The notes below the pieces were generated by a model. The model saw nothing but the letters and a program-made list of their open reading frames with translations. It did not search any database and was not told the DNA's origin. Below, one piece after another: positions 26,696-35,023 of a stretch of 44,757 nucleotides of DNA; the stretch's first letter is position 1, and every line of letters starts with the position of its first letter. Source of the DNA: Lentilactobacillus fungorum (GTDB taxonomy: Bacteria; Bacillota; Bacilli; Lactobacillales; Lactobacillaceae); contig NZ_BNJR01000005.1 in NCBI RefSeq assembly GCF_016860605.1, forward strand, positions 1 to 44,757, in the 5' to 3' direction. A program made the position numbers and the translations under genes.

Positions 26696-26800
26696 TTAGC
26701 CATCGATTCCGGGCACTAATTTGCGATCACGAAATGCAGTTTCAACATTCATACCCTTATATGTGACGCTATCATTTGATAGAGCAACATATAAATGCAT
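26696..26800 (-). CDS. Small ORF coupled to the 26800-27033 gene, or its frameshifted tail
   Basis: A 34-codon frame beginning MHLYVALSNDSVTYKG. Its ATG shares one base with the TGA of the upstream gene (TGATG), the classic coupled arrangement. The composition is protein-like, so it may be the continuation of the upstream protein after a one-base frameshift. No homologue is recognised for either part. Confidence 0.4.
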   Translation of the reverse strand: MHLYVALSNDSVTYKGMNVETAFRDRKLVPGIDG

Positions 26801-27033
26801 CAATTCAACTGGAACTTAAACTGCTGTTGACCATCAATTGAATCAACCCTTTCAATCCCACCATTAACCGGGGCATGGGGAATTATAAAGCTCGGATGCA
26901 AATGACTATAAAAGTCAAATTCATATGCAATGCCACCCTTTTCTTTTTTGGCCTTCATCAAGCCGCGACTACCATCCGATAATTTGACGATTTGTTGCTT
27001 CTTTTTTGACGGGTCTACATAAATGGTTGTCAT
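26800..27033 (-). CDS. Small hypothetical protein
   Basis: A 77-residue soluble protein with a basic segment (DPSKKKQQIVKL), a Gly-rich turn and a beta-like C-terminus (GQQQFKFQLN). No signal, no membrane segment and no family that I recognise. The ATG at 27033 has GGAGGTG six bases upstream; a longer in-frame start lacks an SD. Its TGA overlaps the ATG of the next 34-codon frame. Confidence 0.6.
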   Translation of the reverse strand: MTTIYVDPSKKKQQIVKLSDGSRGLMKAKKEKGGIAYEFDFYSHLHPSFIIPHAPVNGGIERVDSIDGQQQFKFQLN

Positions 27034-27230
27034 TATTAGCACCTCCACATTCATTATAGCAGTAACTAAACTAAATGATTCAGTAATTGTTAATTACGTA
27101 CGCCAGTTGGACTTCAATTGCTCATACCAAACAAGACACTACTTTCGTTTCGTCCTTTTGCTTTACAACCAAAAAGCACTCCCAATCAGTCCAGACGTAA
27201 ACGCCTCAACCTCATAACAGTGCTTACTCA

Positions 27231-28172
27231 TTAGTCAACCTGGTTGACAGGCCATTGCGGTTTGTCGCCGTTTAATACGCGAACGACTTCACTGGCAGCA
27301 TCAGTCGCCATTCGTGAAAAACTCTCGACCGTGTTTGATCCAATGTGGGGAGTTAGTAACACATTATCCAAATCGAAGAGTTCACTATTGGCAGCCAATG
27401 GTTCAGGATCAAAGACATCTAAGGCAGCTGCGGCAATTGTATGTGCCTTTAGGGCCTTAATCAAAGCTGTTTGGTCGATCAAGCTTCCACGGCCTAAATT
27501 TATCAACACACTGCTCGATTTCATCAGTGCTAGTTCCTTTTGGCCAATGATGTGGCGCGTCGCCGGAGTTGCCGCCAGGTGCAGGGTCAACACGTCAGCT
27601 TCTTTGATGACGGTTGTTAAATCGGCAAACTCGCCATAAGGTGACTTTCGGGGTGTCCGGTTATAAATCAAAATGTTCATATCTAGCGCACTGGCTTTTT
27701 TGGCGACCCATTGACCAATCCGGCCATACCCCAAAATCCCCAATGTCTTGCCAGCTAAATCAAAGCCTTGATGAGCCAACGCATAAGCTCCATCACCATC
27801 CCGCATGGCCATTGAAATCATCGTTAAGTTTTTAGATAAGTCCAGCATCTCTGCTAAGGTTGTTTCGGCAACCGTAGCCGCGTTGGCGTTTGGCGTAATT
27901 GTCACCCAGACACCATGATTTTCGGCGGCAGTTAAGTCAACGTTGTCATAGCCAACCCCGTGGCGGGCAATGATCTTTAAATTTGGCATTTGAGAAATGA
28001 CATCCTCGCCAATTGGATCCACAAACAGGATCATGCCATCCGCATCCCTGCCAGCCTGTAAAATATTGGCAGCAGACGTACCCGGGACTTCAATTAACGT
28101 CATTCCATGCTCAGTCAAATAACGCTTGCCATCAACTGATAAGCTTTTAGGGATAATCACTTTTTTATTCAT
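27231..28172 (-). CDS. D-isomer-specific 2-hydroxyacid dehydrogenase
   Basis: A 313-residue NAD-dependent enzyme of the phosphoglycerate / 2-hydroxyacid dehydrogenase family. The Rossmann motif is GILGYGRIGQ (about 145-154). The catalytic Arg is in NLGRGSLID (about 231), the Glu in DVFDPEPL (about 258) and the His in TPHIGSN (about 279). It should reduce a 2-keto acid to the D-2-hydroxy acid or the reverse; candidates include hydroxypyruvate and phenylpyruvate. It lacks the C-terminal ACT domain of long SerA. The start at 28172 follows GGAGGAG. It lies 69 bp downstream of the DHA2 exporter gene, without a terminator between, so cotranscription is possible. Confidence 0.9.
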   Translation of the reverse strand: MNKKVIIPKSLSVDGKRYLTEHGMTLIEVPGTSAANILQAGRDADGMILFVDPIGEDVISQMPNLKIIARHGVGYDNVDLTAAENHGVWVTITPNANAATVAETTLAEMLDLSKNLTMISMAMRDGDGAYALAHQGFDLAGKTLGILGYGRIGQWVAKKASALDMNILIYNRTPRKSPYGEFADLTTVIKEADVLTLHLAATPATRHIIGQKELALMKSSSVLINLGRGSLIDQTALIKALKAHTIAAAALDVFDPEPLAANSELFDLDNVLLTPHIGSNTVESFSRMATDAASEVVRVLNGDKPQWPVNQVD

Positions 28173-28240
28173 CACAATCTCCTCCATACTACACCGGTGG
28201 TCAGGCCTTCCAACTAGCCGGTTCAGTTGGACCACTCCGT

Positions 28241-29707
28241 TTATTTAACAATCTTTTTATTTGGATCCAATAAGTTAATCACCAGCACAATCAACAACAT
28301 GATGACCACGACCAAAAAGACCATGTGCAACGATGTCAATATAATTGGGTCAACGACCGCCCGACTGACCGCAGTGGTCGTTTGCTTGGCGCTAATCACG
28401 GCGTTTACTTGTGAAAAGCGCATCCCGTCAGGCAGCTGCAATCGGATTGCCAGTGTCAAAATTGCCCCGTAAATTCCAGACATCACTGTTTGTCCAAGTG
28501 ATCGGCCCAACGTCAGAATCGACGTTGCCGATCCGACCATGTTCGTTGGGACCAAGTGTTGGCTGAGAACGGTGTTCATGCTAATGATAATGCCCATGCC
28601 AACACCATTAATCATTGCAATCACATAAAAGGCCCAAACCGGAAATGATTGGCCCGCGAAAATCAGGCTGACATAGCCGACAAGCAGTACCAGGATTAGG
28701 CTGGTCGCAATCCATTTTGGCACGAATTTGGCAATCAACGTTCCCACCGTAAATGAGGCGACCAGCCACATAATTGAGCTGGAGGTCACCACTAAGCCAG
28801 CGCCGGTCGCCGAAACCCGGTAAAGCGACTGCAGCCAGATCGGAAAGTATACCTGATAGCCGATAAGCACCCCACTTAAAATCATCGCCGTTACAATTTG
28901 AATCGTAAACGTTTTTGATCGAAACATCTTGGGAGACATTAACGGATCAACAAACCGGCGTTCTTGGTGAACTAACCTGGCAAAACTAATTGCGGCGATT
29001 ATCAAGAGGCCAAGGGCCAGCCATGGCACATTATCCAAGAACTGAATCGCAATTAACAGGGCCACCAAACAAATCGCCAACCAAGCAATTCCCCACCAAT
29101 CAATCATCAAATGGGGGTTACGGGCAATTTGTTCATGGTAGCCAAGCCAAACCATCAGGGCAACCAAAACGCCAAGCGGTACGTTCACAAAGAAAACCCA
29201 ATGCCAAGATAAGTGGTCAACTAAAAAGCCGCCAATAAGTGGCCCAACTAGAGCCGATAATCCCCAGGCCGTATTATTAAATGCTAAAATATTCGCCCGT
29301 TGCTTAAAGCTAAAGTTATCGGCAATAATCGTAAACGTTAGTGGCATCACGGCGCCAGCGCCAATTCCTTGAATCGCCCGCGAAAGAATCAAAATCAAGA
29401 TTGATGGTGACAGCCCACTTAAAAGCGAGCCCAGCGTAAACACAATCACGCCCCATTGAAACACATTACGCCGTCCCAAAGTATCCGCTAATTTGCCATA
29501 AATTGGTGTCGTAATGGCCGTCGTTAGTAAATAGGCACTCATGATCCAGCTTTGATAAGCCAGCCCATGCAGTTCGCTGATAATTGACGGCAATGCAGTC
29601 GTGACAATGGTCACCTCAACTGACGTCATAAACGTTGCGATAAAGACCGCCGTCATAATAATCCAACGGCGGTTATCATTTTGTGTATGCTTGTTTTCTT
29701 CGTTCAT
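28241..29707 (-). CDS. MFS drug exporter, DHA2 (14-helix) family
   Basis: A 488-residue membrane protein with 14 predicted helices. Typical features are FMTSVEVTIVTTALPSI in helix 1 (DHA2 motif D1), LADTLGRRNVF in the loop between helices 2 and 3, and GAGAVMPLTF with PLIGGFLVDH (motif C) in helix 5. It should expel toxic compounds by proton antiport, as EmrB and LmrB do. The start at ATG 29707 lacks a strong SD; a GTG 15 bases upstream is the alternative. It is followed by the 2-hydroxyacid dehydrogenase gene on the same strand. Confidence 0.9.
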   Translation of the reverse strand: MNEENKHTQNDNRRWIIMTAVFIATFMTSVEVTIVTTALPSIISELHGLAYQSWIMSAYLLTTAITTPIYGKLADTLGRRNVFQWGVIVFTLGSLLSGLSPSILILILSRAIQGIGAGAVMPLTFTIIADNFSFKQRANILAFNNTAWGLSALVGPLIGGFLVDHLSWHWVFFVNVPLGVLVALMVWLGYHEQIARNPHLMIDWWGIAWLAICLVALLIAIQFLDNVPWLALGLLIIAAISFARLVHQERRFVDPLMSPKMFRSKTFTIQIVTAMILSGVLIGYQVYFPIWLQSLYRVSATGAGLVVTSSSIMWLVASFTVGTLIAKFVPKWIATSLILVLLVGYVSLIFAGQSFPVWAFYVIAMINGVGMGIIISMNTVLSQHLVPTNMVGSATSILTLGRSLGQTVMSGIYGAILTLAIRLQLPDGMRFSQVNAVISAKQTTTAVSRAVVDPIILTSLHMVFLVVVIMLLIVLVINLLDPNKKIVK

Positions 29708-29811
29708 CAATTGCCATCTCACTTCTAATCAATGTTACTATTATACTATCCACATTGATTCAATCGCAATGTGTTGATCAAAATTACGAATAACGAACTG
29801 GAGGAATTTGA

Positions 29812-30300
29812 GTGCCCATCAGCTACCAACCCGCTAAATTAAGTCAGTTGCCAGAAATTATGGCAATCGAACGATCCGGATTCTCAAGTACTGAAGCCGC
29901 GACTGAGGCGGCTATGCGTGACCGAATTCAACTGTACCCAGACACTTTTATCACGGCTGTCAGTGACGGTCAGCTGGCCGGCTACATCGTTGGTCCTTCA
30001 TTTAATCAGCGCTATTTGACTGACGACTTATTTGAACACGCTCAGCCAAATAATCCGGCTGACCCTTATCAAACCGTCCTCAGTTTAGTCGTTGCCCCAA
30101 CGTTTCAAGGTCAGGGAATTGCCAGCCAACTTTTAGCTGAACTGGCTAAAGTTGCTAAACATCAGCACCGCCAAGCAATCACCCTTACCTGTCTTAATCA
30201 ATTAGTGCCCTTTTATGAGCGAAATGGTTACGTGAATGAAGGCATTTCAGCTTCCAACCACGCTGGCGAAGTATGGCTGAATATGGTGCGGCCATTATGA
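29812..30300 (+). CDS. GNAT family N-acetyltransferase
   Basis: A 162-residue cytoplasmic acetyl-CoA-dependent acetyltransferase. Motif A is LVVAPTFQGQGIASQLL (about 86-102) with the Q-x-x-G-x-A acetyl-CoA loop, and the C-terminal motif B includes NQLVPFYERNGY. It resembles arylalkylamine- or diamine-acetylating members, but the amine acceptor is unknown. The start is GTG at 29812, seven bases after GGAGG; ATG does not fit the SD. Confidence 0.88.
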   Translation: MPISYQPAKLSQLPEIMAIERSGFSSTEAATEAAMRDRIQLYPDTFITAVSDGQLAGYIVGPSFNQRYLTDDLFEHAQPNNPADPYQTVLSLVVAPTFQGQGIASQLLAELAKVAKHQHRQAITLTCLNQLVPFYERNGYVNEGISASNHAGEVWLNMVRPL

Positions 30301-30324
30301 TTCTCTCAATAAAATCGGCGCCCT

Positions 30325-30353
30325 TTGAATTGACACGCCGAACATGCTATGAT
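30325..30353 (+). promoter_or_regulatory. Promoter of the 30389 metalloprotease gene
   Basis: -35 TTGAAT (30325-30330), 17-bp spacer and -10 TATGAT (30348-30353), followed by an SD at about 30377-30382. Confidence 0.62.
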
Positions 30354-30388
30354 GCAACTAAGTTAACGCTTACAATGAGGTGATAAAC

Positions 30389-31234
30389 ATGCACCATCTT
30401 AAAAAAACAATTTTAACCGCTGCATTAGCTGCCCTGTTAACCACGCCAATTGTGACGACAAGCCAGCTCACGCCCTTTGAACCGGTTAGTTCCACGACGG
30501 CGGCCGCTAAAACGGTCAGCCGAAAGACCGTTACTAAGGCCATTAAGTCAACTCCAGATCTCAATCCAACTAGTAAAGTTCGCCATTTTGCTACTAAAAT
30601 TTACGTGGCTTACTATGCTTTGTTTAACAAAAATTACAACGTTGAACGAATGAGCAAACCAGGCGTTTTTAAACATCACCAGGCAACTATTTACATCCCT
30701 TCGGACCAACTCAAAAAGAGCGGTTTTGTCACTGCGGCCATGAAGAACTGGAACACCGCGCTGGGAACCACCGTTTTTCGATTAGGAACCGCTAAGAATC
30801 ACACCATTACGGTAGCCTTAAAGCAAGGCCCTACCTCCGGGAACAATTCATGGGATGGATATTATAAAACCAATAAAGTCTACGTTAACTCACTATTGTC
30901 CAGCAACGCCGATTATGTCCCTGCTGTTTACGAAGATTTAACCGGCCAAAAAATGGCTTCAGCAGATGATCCCAGTTCAACCACTTATTATGAGCAGTAC
31001 CAAAAATATTGGACGGCCGTGATTACCCACGAATTAGGCCATAGCTTAGGACTCGACCATACACCGTACGCGAATGATATGATGGCTTCGGAGTTCGAAT
31101 CAGCTTCATCAGATTTTAAATATAGCTGGAATAATTACAAAGACAAGCAAGCTTCATTTGCAATTCTAACCGATCAGCTGTCCACCAGAGATATTAATCG
31201 GGCTAAGTTAACCAAGATTATTGGCTACTGGTAA
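30389..31234 (+). CDS. Secreted matrixin-like zinc metalloprotease, HExxHxxGxxH type
   Basis: A 281-residue exported protease. The signal peptide (KK, hydrophobic about 7-22) leads to a Thr/Ala-rich linker. The zinc motif HELGHSLGLDH (about 215-225) fits the metzincin HExxHxxGxxH with three His ligands, followed by NDMMASE, a candidate Met-turn. The domain resembles small bacterial matrixins of lactobacilli. Substrates are unknown. The start at 30389 follows GAGGTG, and its own promoter is visible. The other protease (5525-6181) uses Asp as third ligand. Confidence 0.82.
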   Translation: MHHLKKTILTAALAALLTTPIVTTSQLTPFEPVSSTTAAAKTVSRKTVTKAIKSTPDLNPTSKVRHFATKIYVAYYALFNKNYNVERMSKPGVFKHHQATIYIPSDQLKKSGFVTAAMKNWNTALGTTVFRLGTAKNHTITVALKQGPTSGNNSWDGYYKTNKVYVNSLLSSNADYVPAVYEDLTGQKMASADDPSSTTYYEQYQKYWTAVITHELGHSLGLDHTPYANDMMASEFESASSDFKYSWNNYKDKQASFAILTDQLSTRDINRAKLTKIIGYW

Positions 31235-31287
31235 ACAACGCTGATATTTACGATTTATTCTCTGTGCAATATAGCTAACAATCAAAG

Positions 31288-31338
31288 AAGACCCGTTCGG
31301 GAAACTGAGTTCATCAGTGAATCCGAGCGGGTCTTATT
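31288..31338. terminator. Bidirectional terminator
   Basis: AAGACCCGTTCGG pairs with CCGAGCGGGTCTT, with a 20-base inner region. It ends the metalloprotease gene (plus) and the alpha/beta hydrolase gene (minus). Confidence 0.85.
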
Positions 31339-31350
31339 TACCTTCTGCGA

Positions 31351-32148
31351 CTATTTCATTGTTCGATCAAAAAATCGAACCAAATCATCCCACACGTCAT
31401 CCAAATATCCCTTAGCATGGCGACTGCCAGCGATCATTCTGGTTTGGTATGGAATTTGATGTTCCGTGAGCGCTTTGGCCATATCCAAGACGCCACTGGT
31501 TGGAACGAATTCGTTGAGCGAGTTCGCCAAGTACATTTGGCCAGTCTTATCACTAACCCGATGCACCGGTGTCGCTGCTTCATATTGATCGGTCCGGCCA
31601 TCAAAGTAGTTGGTCACAAACCACTTATAAAACGGGTCATTGGCGCCAGTTTGGTTAATGTTTGCACTGGCCGTAGTGTTAAAGCCACTGGTATCCCCTT
31701 CTTGGGCAACAACGTCTTGATGGGCACCCAGCCATTTATCAATATCTAAAATCCCTGATAACGACGCAACGGGAATTCCGTATTTAATCGATAGCTCCAC
31801 CACCATGTTGCCGCCGGCAGACGATCCAAACGCCCCAATGTGGGCATGATCAAACGGTAAATCTGCTTTGGTTAACCATTCATAAAGCCGGTCCATATCT
31901 TCTAAGGGTGCTGGATAAAAGGCTTTTGGCGTAATTCGATAGGCTGGCGTAACCACCAAGTAGCCTTCGTCAACGAATCGCTTTGAAGAATCGGCATCCT
32001 TTGATTTATCGCCTCTAAACCAACCACCACCGTGAATGTCAATAATGGCCCCGCGGCTCTGTTGAAGATCGCCATCATAGTAAATGTCCGTTACCTGATG
32101 GTTCACCTGGTCATATTCAACGTCTGTTTGAATCACGTAATTTGTCAA
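31351..32148 (-). CDS. Alpha/beta hydrolase (esterase-like)
   Basis: A 265-residue cytoplasmic hydrolase with the alpha/beta fold. The oxyanion segment reads IDIHGGGWFRGDK (about 40-52), the nucleophile elbow is FGSSAGG (about 111-117) and the C-terminal GSRHAKGY supplies the His. It resembles the hormone-sensitive-lipase / carboxylesterase type; the substrate is unknown. The true start is TTG at 32148, nine bases after AAGGGGG. The 31-residue in-frame extension is encoded by a degenerate repeat (R13) and is rejected. It lies downstream of uxuA and the decayed kinase on the same strand, so it is probably in the same transcript. Confidence 0.85.
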   Translation of the reverse strand: MTNYVIQTDVEYDQVNHQVTDIYYDGDLQQSRGAIIDIHGGGWFRGDKSKDADSSKRFVDEGYLVVTPAYRITPKAFYPAPLEDMDRLYEWLTKADLPFDHAHIGAFGSSAGGNMVVELSIKYGIPVASLSGILDIDKWLGAHQDVVAQEGDTSGFNTTASANINQTGANDPFYKWFVTNYFDGRTDQYEAATPVHRVSDKTGQMYLANSLNEFVPTSGVLDMAKALTEHQIPYQTRMIAGSRHAKGYLDDVWDDLVRFFDRTMK

Positions 32149-32163
32149 TTTAACTTCCCCCTT

Positions 32164-32280
32164 AGTGAGTGGCGCAAAGTGTTTAGAAGCTAGACCCCAA
32201 GCCTGTTTGACCAGAAATTCTGCGCCTGGCTTTTTGCTCAAATAGGCTAAGATGCAAGCTGCTGCTTTGCGAATCTTCCT
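32164..32280 (-). repeat. Degenerate hairpin repeat R13
   Basis: Begins AGTGAGTGGCGCAAAGTG and carries TTAGAAGCTAGACC and GAAATTCTGCGCC in place of the usual centre; the right end is CAAGCTGCTGCTTTGCGAA. It directly precedes the SD of the hydrolase gene in the usual orientation. Confidence 0.75.
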
Positions 32281-32346
32281 TGATATACAACTGAAGTATC
32301 CACCCAGAAATTTACTGCGTCAATTAAATCGACTTGTAAGTAAAAC

Positions 32347-32745
32347 TTAAATACGTTGCTTTTCGGCTTGGTAAGCCAACAGTTCGTTACGAGTAGGATA
32401 GCCATCATTATCACCTGGGGCTTGCACGGCTAGCGATCCGATCGCATTCATTCGCCTACTTTTGAACAAAAAGCTCTGTCAGTAACTTCGTAATGACGCT
32501 CACGGCGAACCCGAAACCAGCGCCAATCGTGTGTTACTTACCAACGTGATAACCGAGTATAAGAGTTGTCCCCATCAGCTATTTTGACAAAGACTTCCTT
32601 TGTGTTAGTCTTGACGATCATTGTATCTGAGAATTCCCCATTGTTTAAATAAATTAGTCTGAATCTTGGTGTCTTTTGAAGTATCAAATTCTTCAGTCAA
32701 TAATAGCTCCCTTTCGCTCGCGGTGATATAGACCACGATGTGCAT
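32347..32745 (-). pseudogene. kdgK: Decayed 2-keto-3-deoxygluconate kinase remnant
   Basis: The 400 bp after uxuA have no intact frame, but translated pieces in different minus frames match the C-terminal half of a PfkB/KDG kinase in order. First ELLLTEEFDTSKDTKI, then MIVKTNTKEVFVKIADGDNS ending at a stop after RLSRW, then HTIGAGFGFAVSVITKLL, which is the PfkB signature with the catalytic Asp of GAGD replaced by Phe. Last comes SLAVQAPGDNDGYPTRNE, ending at a TAA at 32347. The N-terminal half is missing. In related bacteria uxuA and kdgK are often neighbours, so this is probably the old operon kinase. Confidence 0.85.
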
Positions 32746-32748
32746 TAA

Positions 32749-33825
32749 CTACATCTTTTCCAAGGCTTCCCAAAGGCCAGTTAAATAGGTAATTCCCAGC
32801 GCCCGATCGTACAAGCCATAGCCGGGCCGACCATCTTCGCCCCAAATATTTCGTCCATGATCGGGACGAATATAGCCATCGTAATTCGTGTCATGTAATG
32901 CTTTCATGATTTCAAACATATCAAGAGAGCCTTGTGATGACGGATGGGCCGATTCATGAAAGTCCCCTTGTTGGTTCACAAATTTAATATTGCGAACGTG
33001 CATAAAAGGAACCCGGTCTTTAGGAACAAATTCTCGAATAATCGCTGGCAGGTCATTTGCTGGATTCTCCCCTAAGCTGCCGGTACAAATCGTAAACCCG
33101 TTATAACGAGACTCGTGCAGCTTCTCGATACGTTGCATGTCAGCTAGATTCTTGTAGATCCGTGGCAGTCCAAACAACGGCTTTGGCGGGTCGTCTGGAT
33201 GCATGGCCATTCGAACATCGTATTGTTCACAAACTGGAATAATCGCATCCAAGAAGTACTTGCAGTTCTCAAGTAGTTTTACTTCATCGACATCCTGATA
33301 AGCATCAAATAAATCTTGCAAGGCAGCCAGTCTCTCCGGTTCCCACCCCGGCAGTGAAAAGCCACGCGAGCCAGATTTCATCTGAGCCATCAAAGCTTCG
33401 GGATCTTTTGGCAATTTGGCTTGTTCATACATCATGGCGTTAGAACCGTCTGCCAGTTGATGATGCAAATCTGTTCGCAGCCAATCAAAGACGGGCATAA
33501 AGTTGTAACAAATCACCTTAATACCGGCTTTGGCCAAATTTTTGATGGTTTGGATATAATTTTCGATGTAGCGATCTCGGGTAGGCAAGCCAATCTTAAT
33601 ATCATCGTGAATATTCACCGACTCAATCACTTCCAGCTTTAAGCCAGCAGCCGTTACCTCTTGCTTCAAAGCATCGATTTTTTCTTGGGGCCAAACCTCC
33701 CCAACGGGCACGTCAAACAACGCCCCGACAACTTGTTTAGTTCCAGGAATTTGGCGAATTTGCGTCAAAGAAATGTTATCATCTTTAGACCCAAACCAGC
33801 GAAATCCCATTTTTAGCTGTGACAT
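32749..33825 (-). CDS. uxuA: Mannonate dehydratase
   Basis: A 358-residue TIM-barrel enzyme that dehydrates D-mannonate to 2-keto-3-deoxygluconate in glucuronate breakdown. UxuA signatures are the start MGFRWFGSKDDNISL, CYNFMPVFDWLRTDL (about 106-120), MHPDDPPKPLFGLPRI (about 212-227) with metal ligands, and a late HESAHPSSQGSLDM followed by RPDHGRNIWGE. The length is typical. The ATG follows AGGAGG. The promoter at 34143-34171 gives a leader of about 300 nt that contains a degenerate repeat. The divergent GntR gene is the likely repressor. uxaC, uxuB and kdgA are not in the window. Confidence 0.96.
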   Translation of the reverse strand: MSQLKMGFRWFGSKDDNISLTQIRQIPGTKQVVGALFDVPVGEVWPQEKIDALKQEVTAAGLKLEVIESVNIHDDIKIGLPTRDRYIENYIQTIKNLAKAGIKVICYNFMPVFDWLRTDLHHQLADGSNAMMYEQAKLPKDPEALMAQMKSGSRGFSLPGWEPERLAALQDLFDAYQDVDEVKLLENCKYFLDAIIPVCEQYDVRMAMHPDDPPKPLFGLPRIYKNLADMQRIEKLHESRYNGFTICTGSLGENPANDLPAIIREFVPKDRVPFMHVRNIKFVNQQGDFHESAHPSSQGSLDMFEIMKALHDTNYDGYIRPDHGRNIWGEDGRPGYGLYDRALGITYLTGLWEALEKM

Positions 33826-33851
33826 GATCTTCCTCCTAAATAAACTGAAAT

Positions 33852-34050
33852 AAGCAAAGCAAAACGTCTAAAGGCTGGAACCAAGCAGTTAGCAATCAGT
33901 TCCTAGTCCCCCAATTGAAAGCAGCGCGGCTAGAGTTGGGTTAGCGTACCTTTACTGCTTGGTGGAATCCGTTTTTGCTGGAATACCCGGAGCGAAAATT
34001 CTTGAGAATTTTCTCCTGCGGTGTTTGCCCCAGTTTTTGCTTTGCCAATT
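33852..34050 (-). repeat. Highly degenerate repeat R14 in the uxuA leader
   Basis: Left part AGCAAAACGTCTAAAGGCTGG and right part TTTTTGCTTTGCC match the ends of the element. The middle is longer and unrelated in parts, with ACCAAGCAGT / ACTGCTTGGT and AAAATTCTTGAGAATTTT inverted repeats. It lies inside the predicted uxuA leader. Confidence 0.5.
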
Positions 34051-34142
34051 TTTCAAACTCATATATAAGTTCAGTATGACAGCAACCATTGAATATCTCA
34101 AATTAGTTTTTCAACTGAAATTCTAATATATCAATTAATCTA

Positions 34143-34172
34143 AATTTAGCACTAACTGAAACCGCTGTCAAT
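34143..34172 (-). promoter_or_regulatory. uxuA promoter with overlapping cre-like site
   Basis: Minus-strand -35 TTGACA (34166-34171), 17-bp spacer and -10 TAAATT (34143-34148). The plus strand reads CTGAAACCGCTGTCAA (34156-34171), which fits the lactobacillus cre pattern WTGNAANCGNWNNCAW except at the first base. The cre-like site overlaps the -35, so CcpA would block the promoter. The promoter at 43467-43495 has the same design. Confidence 0.72.
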
Positions 34173-34276
34173 GATATTTCCTAATTCGGCATTTTCTCCC
34201 AATATTAGTATTCCAGGTGGTACAATTAACCAATAGACCTGACGAAATTTATTAATAGATAACGAGGGATTCAAAC

Positions 34277-34945
34277 ATGCAAAGTTTAAATGAGGTCGCC
34301 TACGAATCAATTTTAAGCGATATTCTCAAGTTAAAATTCTTACCTGGTGAACGGATTCAAGACAAACAATTAATCGATCAACTTGGTATTAGCCGGACGC
34401 CCGTTCGAGAAGCTATTTTGCGACTAAAAAATGATGGTTTGATGAACACCGTTCCTCAAAGTGGCACTTACGTTACCAAAATTAGTTTGCGAAGCGCGCT
34501 AAATGCCCGCTTTGTTCGTCAAAGCGTTGAACGTAGTGTTGTCACAGAAGCTGCCAATCAAATGAGTAAACTCGACATCCTAGATAGTCGCAATATTATC
34601 GAAAAACAGCGACTTGCTTCCCAGGACCATAGCGCGGTTGATTTTTTCTATTTGGATAACGATTTTCACAAGTTATTTTACACTGCCACTAAACGCAGTG
34701 AGGTGTGGAATTGGTTAGCCAACCTCTCACTGCAGCTTGACCGCTACCGTTTCTTGCGGATTCGTCAAACTGATATGCCACTAGATAAGCTGATTGACCA
34801 ACATGAAAAGATTTTGGACGCCGTTGAATCCGGTGATGAAGCCCTAGCCGGTCAGCGTGCCTTTGATCATTTGAATTTGATGTTAGCTGAAAAAGGCGAA
34901 CTTCTGCAACAATTTCCAGATTATTTTGCAGATGAAGGCAGGTAA
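34277..34945 (+). CDS. GntR/FadR-type regulator (uxuA-linked)
   Basis: A 222-residue regulator, a clear paralogue of the one at 23928-24617. The winged helix contains LGISRTPVREAILRLKND and PQSGTYVTKI, and the FCD domain has DNDFH (about 131-135), a His in DQHEK and FDHLNLM near the end. It is divergent from uxuA, so repression of uxuA and relief by a uronate intermediate is the natural guess. The ATG follows a GAGGG SD. An extended -10 TGGTACAAT lies about 50 bp upstream. A terminator follows. Confidence 0.9.
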   Translation: MQSLNEVAYESILSDILKLKFLPGERIQDKQLIDQLGISRTPVREAILRLKNDGLMNTVPQSGTYVTKISLRSALNARFVRQSVERSVVTEAANQMSKLDILDSRNIIEKQRLASQDHSAVDFFYLDNDFHKLFYTATKRSEVWNWLANLSLQLDRYRFLRIRQTDMPLDKLIDQHEKILDAVESGDEALAGQRAFDHLNLMLAEKGELLQQFPDYFADEGR

Positions 34946-34953
34946 CAGCTATG

Positions 34954-35004
34954 AAAAGGCGTCAAGAAACCCACCCGATGTGGCCGTTTCTTGACGCCTT
35001 TTCA
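34954..35004. terminator. Bidirectional terminator
   Basis: AAAAGGCGTCAAGAAAC pairs with GTTTCTTGACGCCTTTT, loop 15. It serves the GntR gene (plus) and the symporter gene (minus). Confidence 0.9.
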
Positions 35005-35023
35005 CATTCTAAAAAGCACTTGT

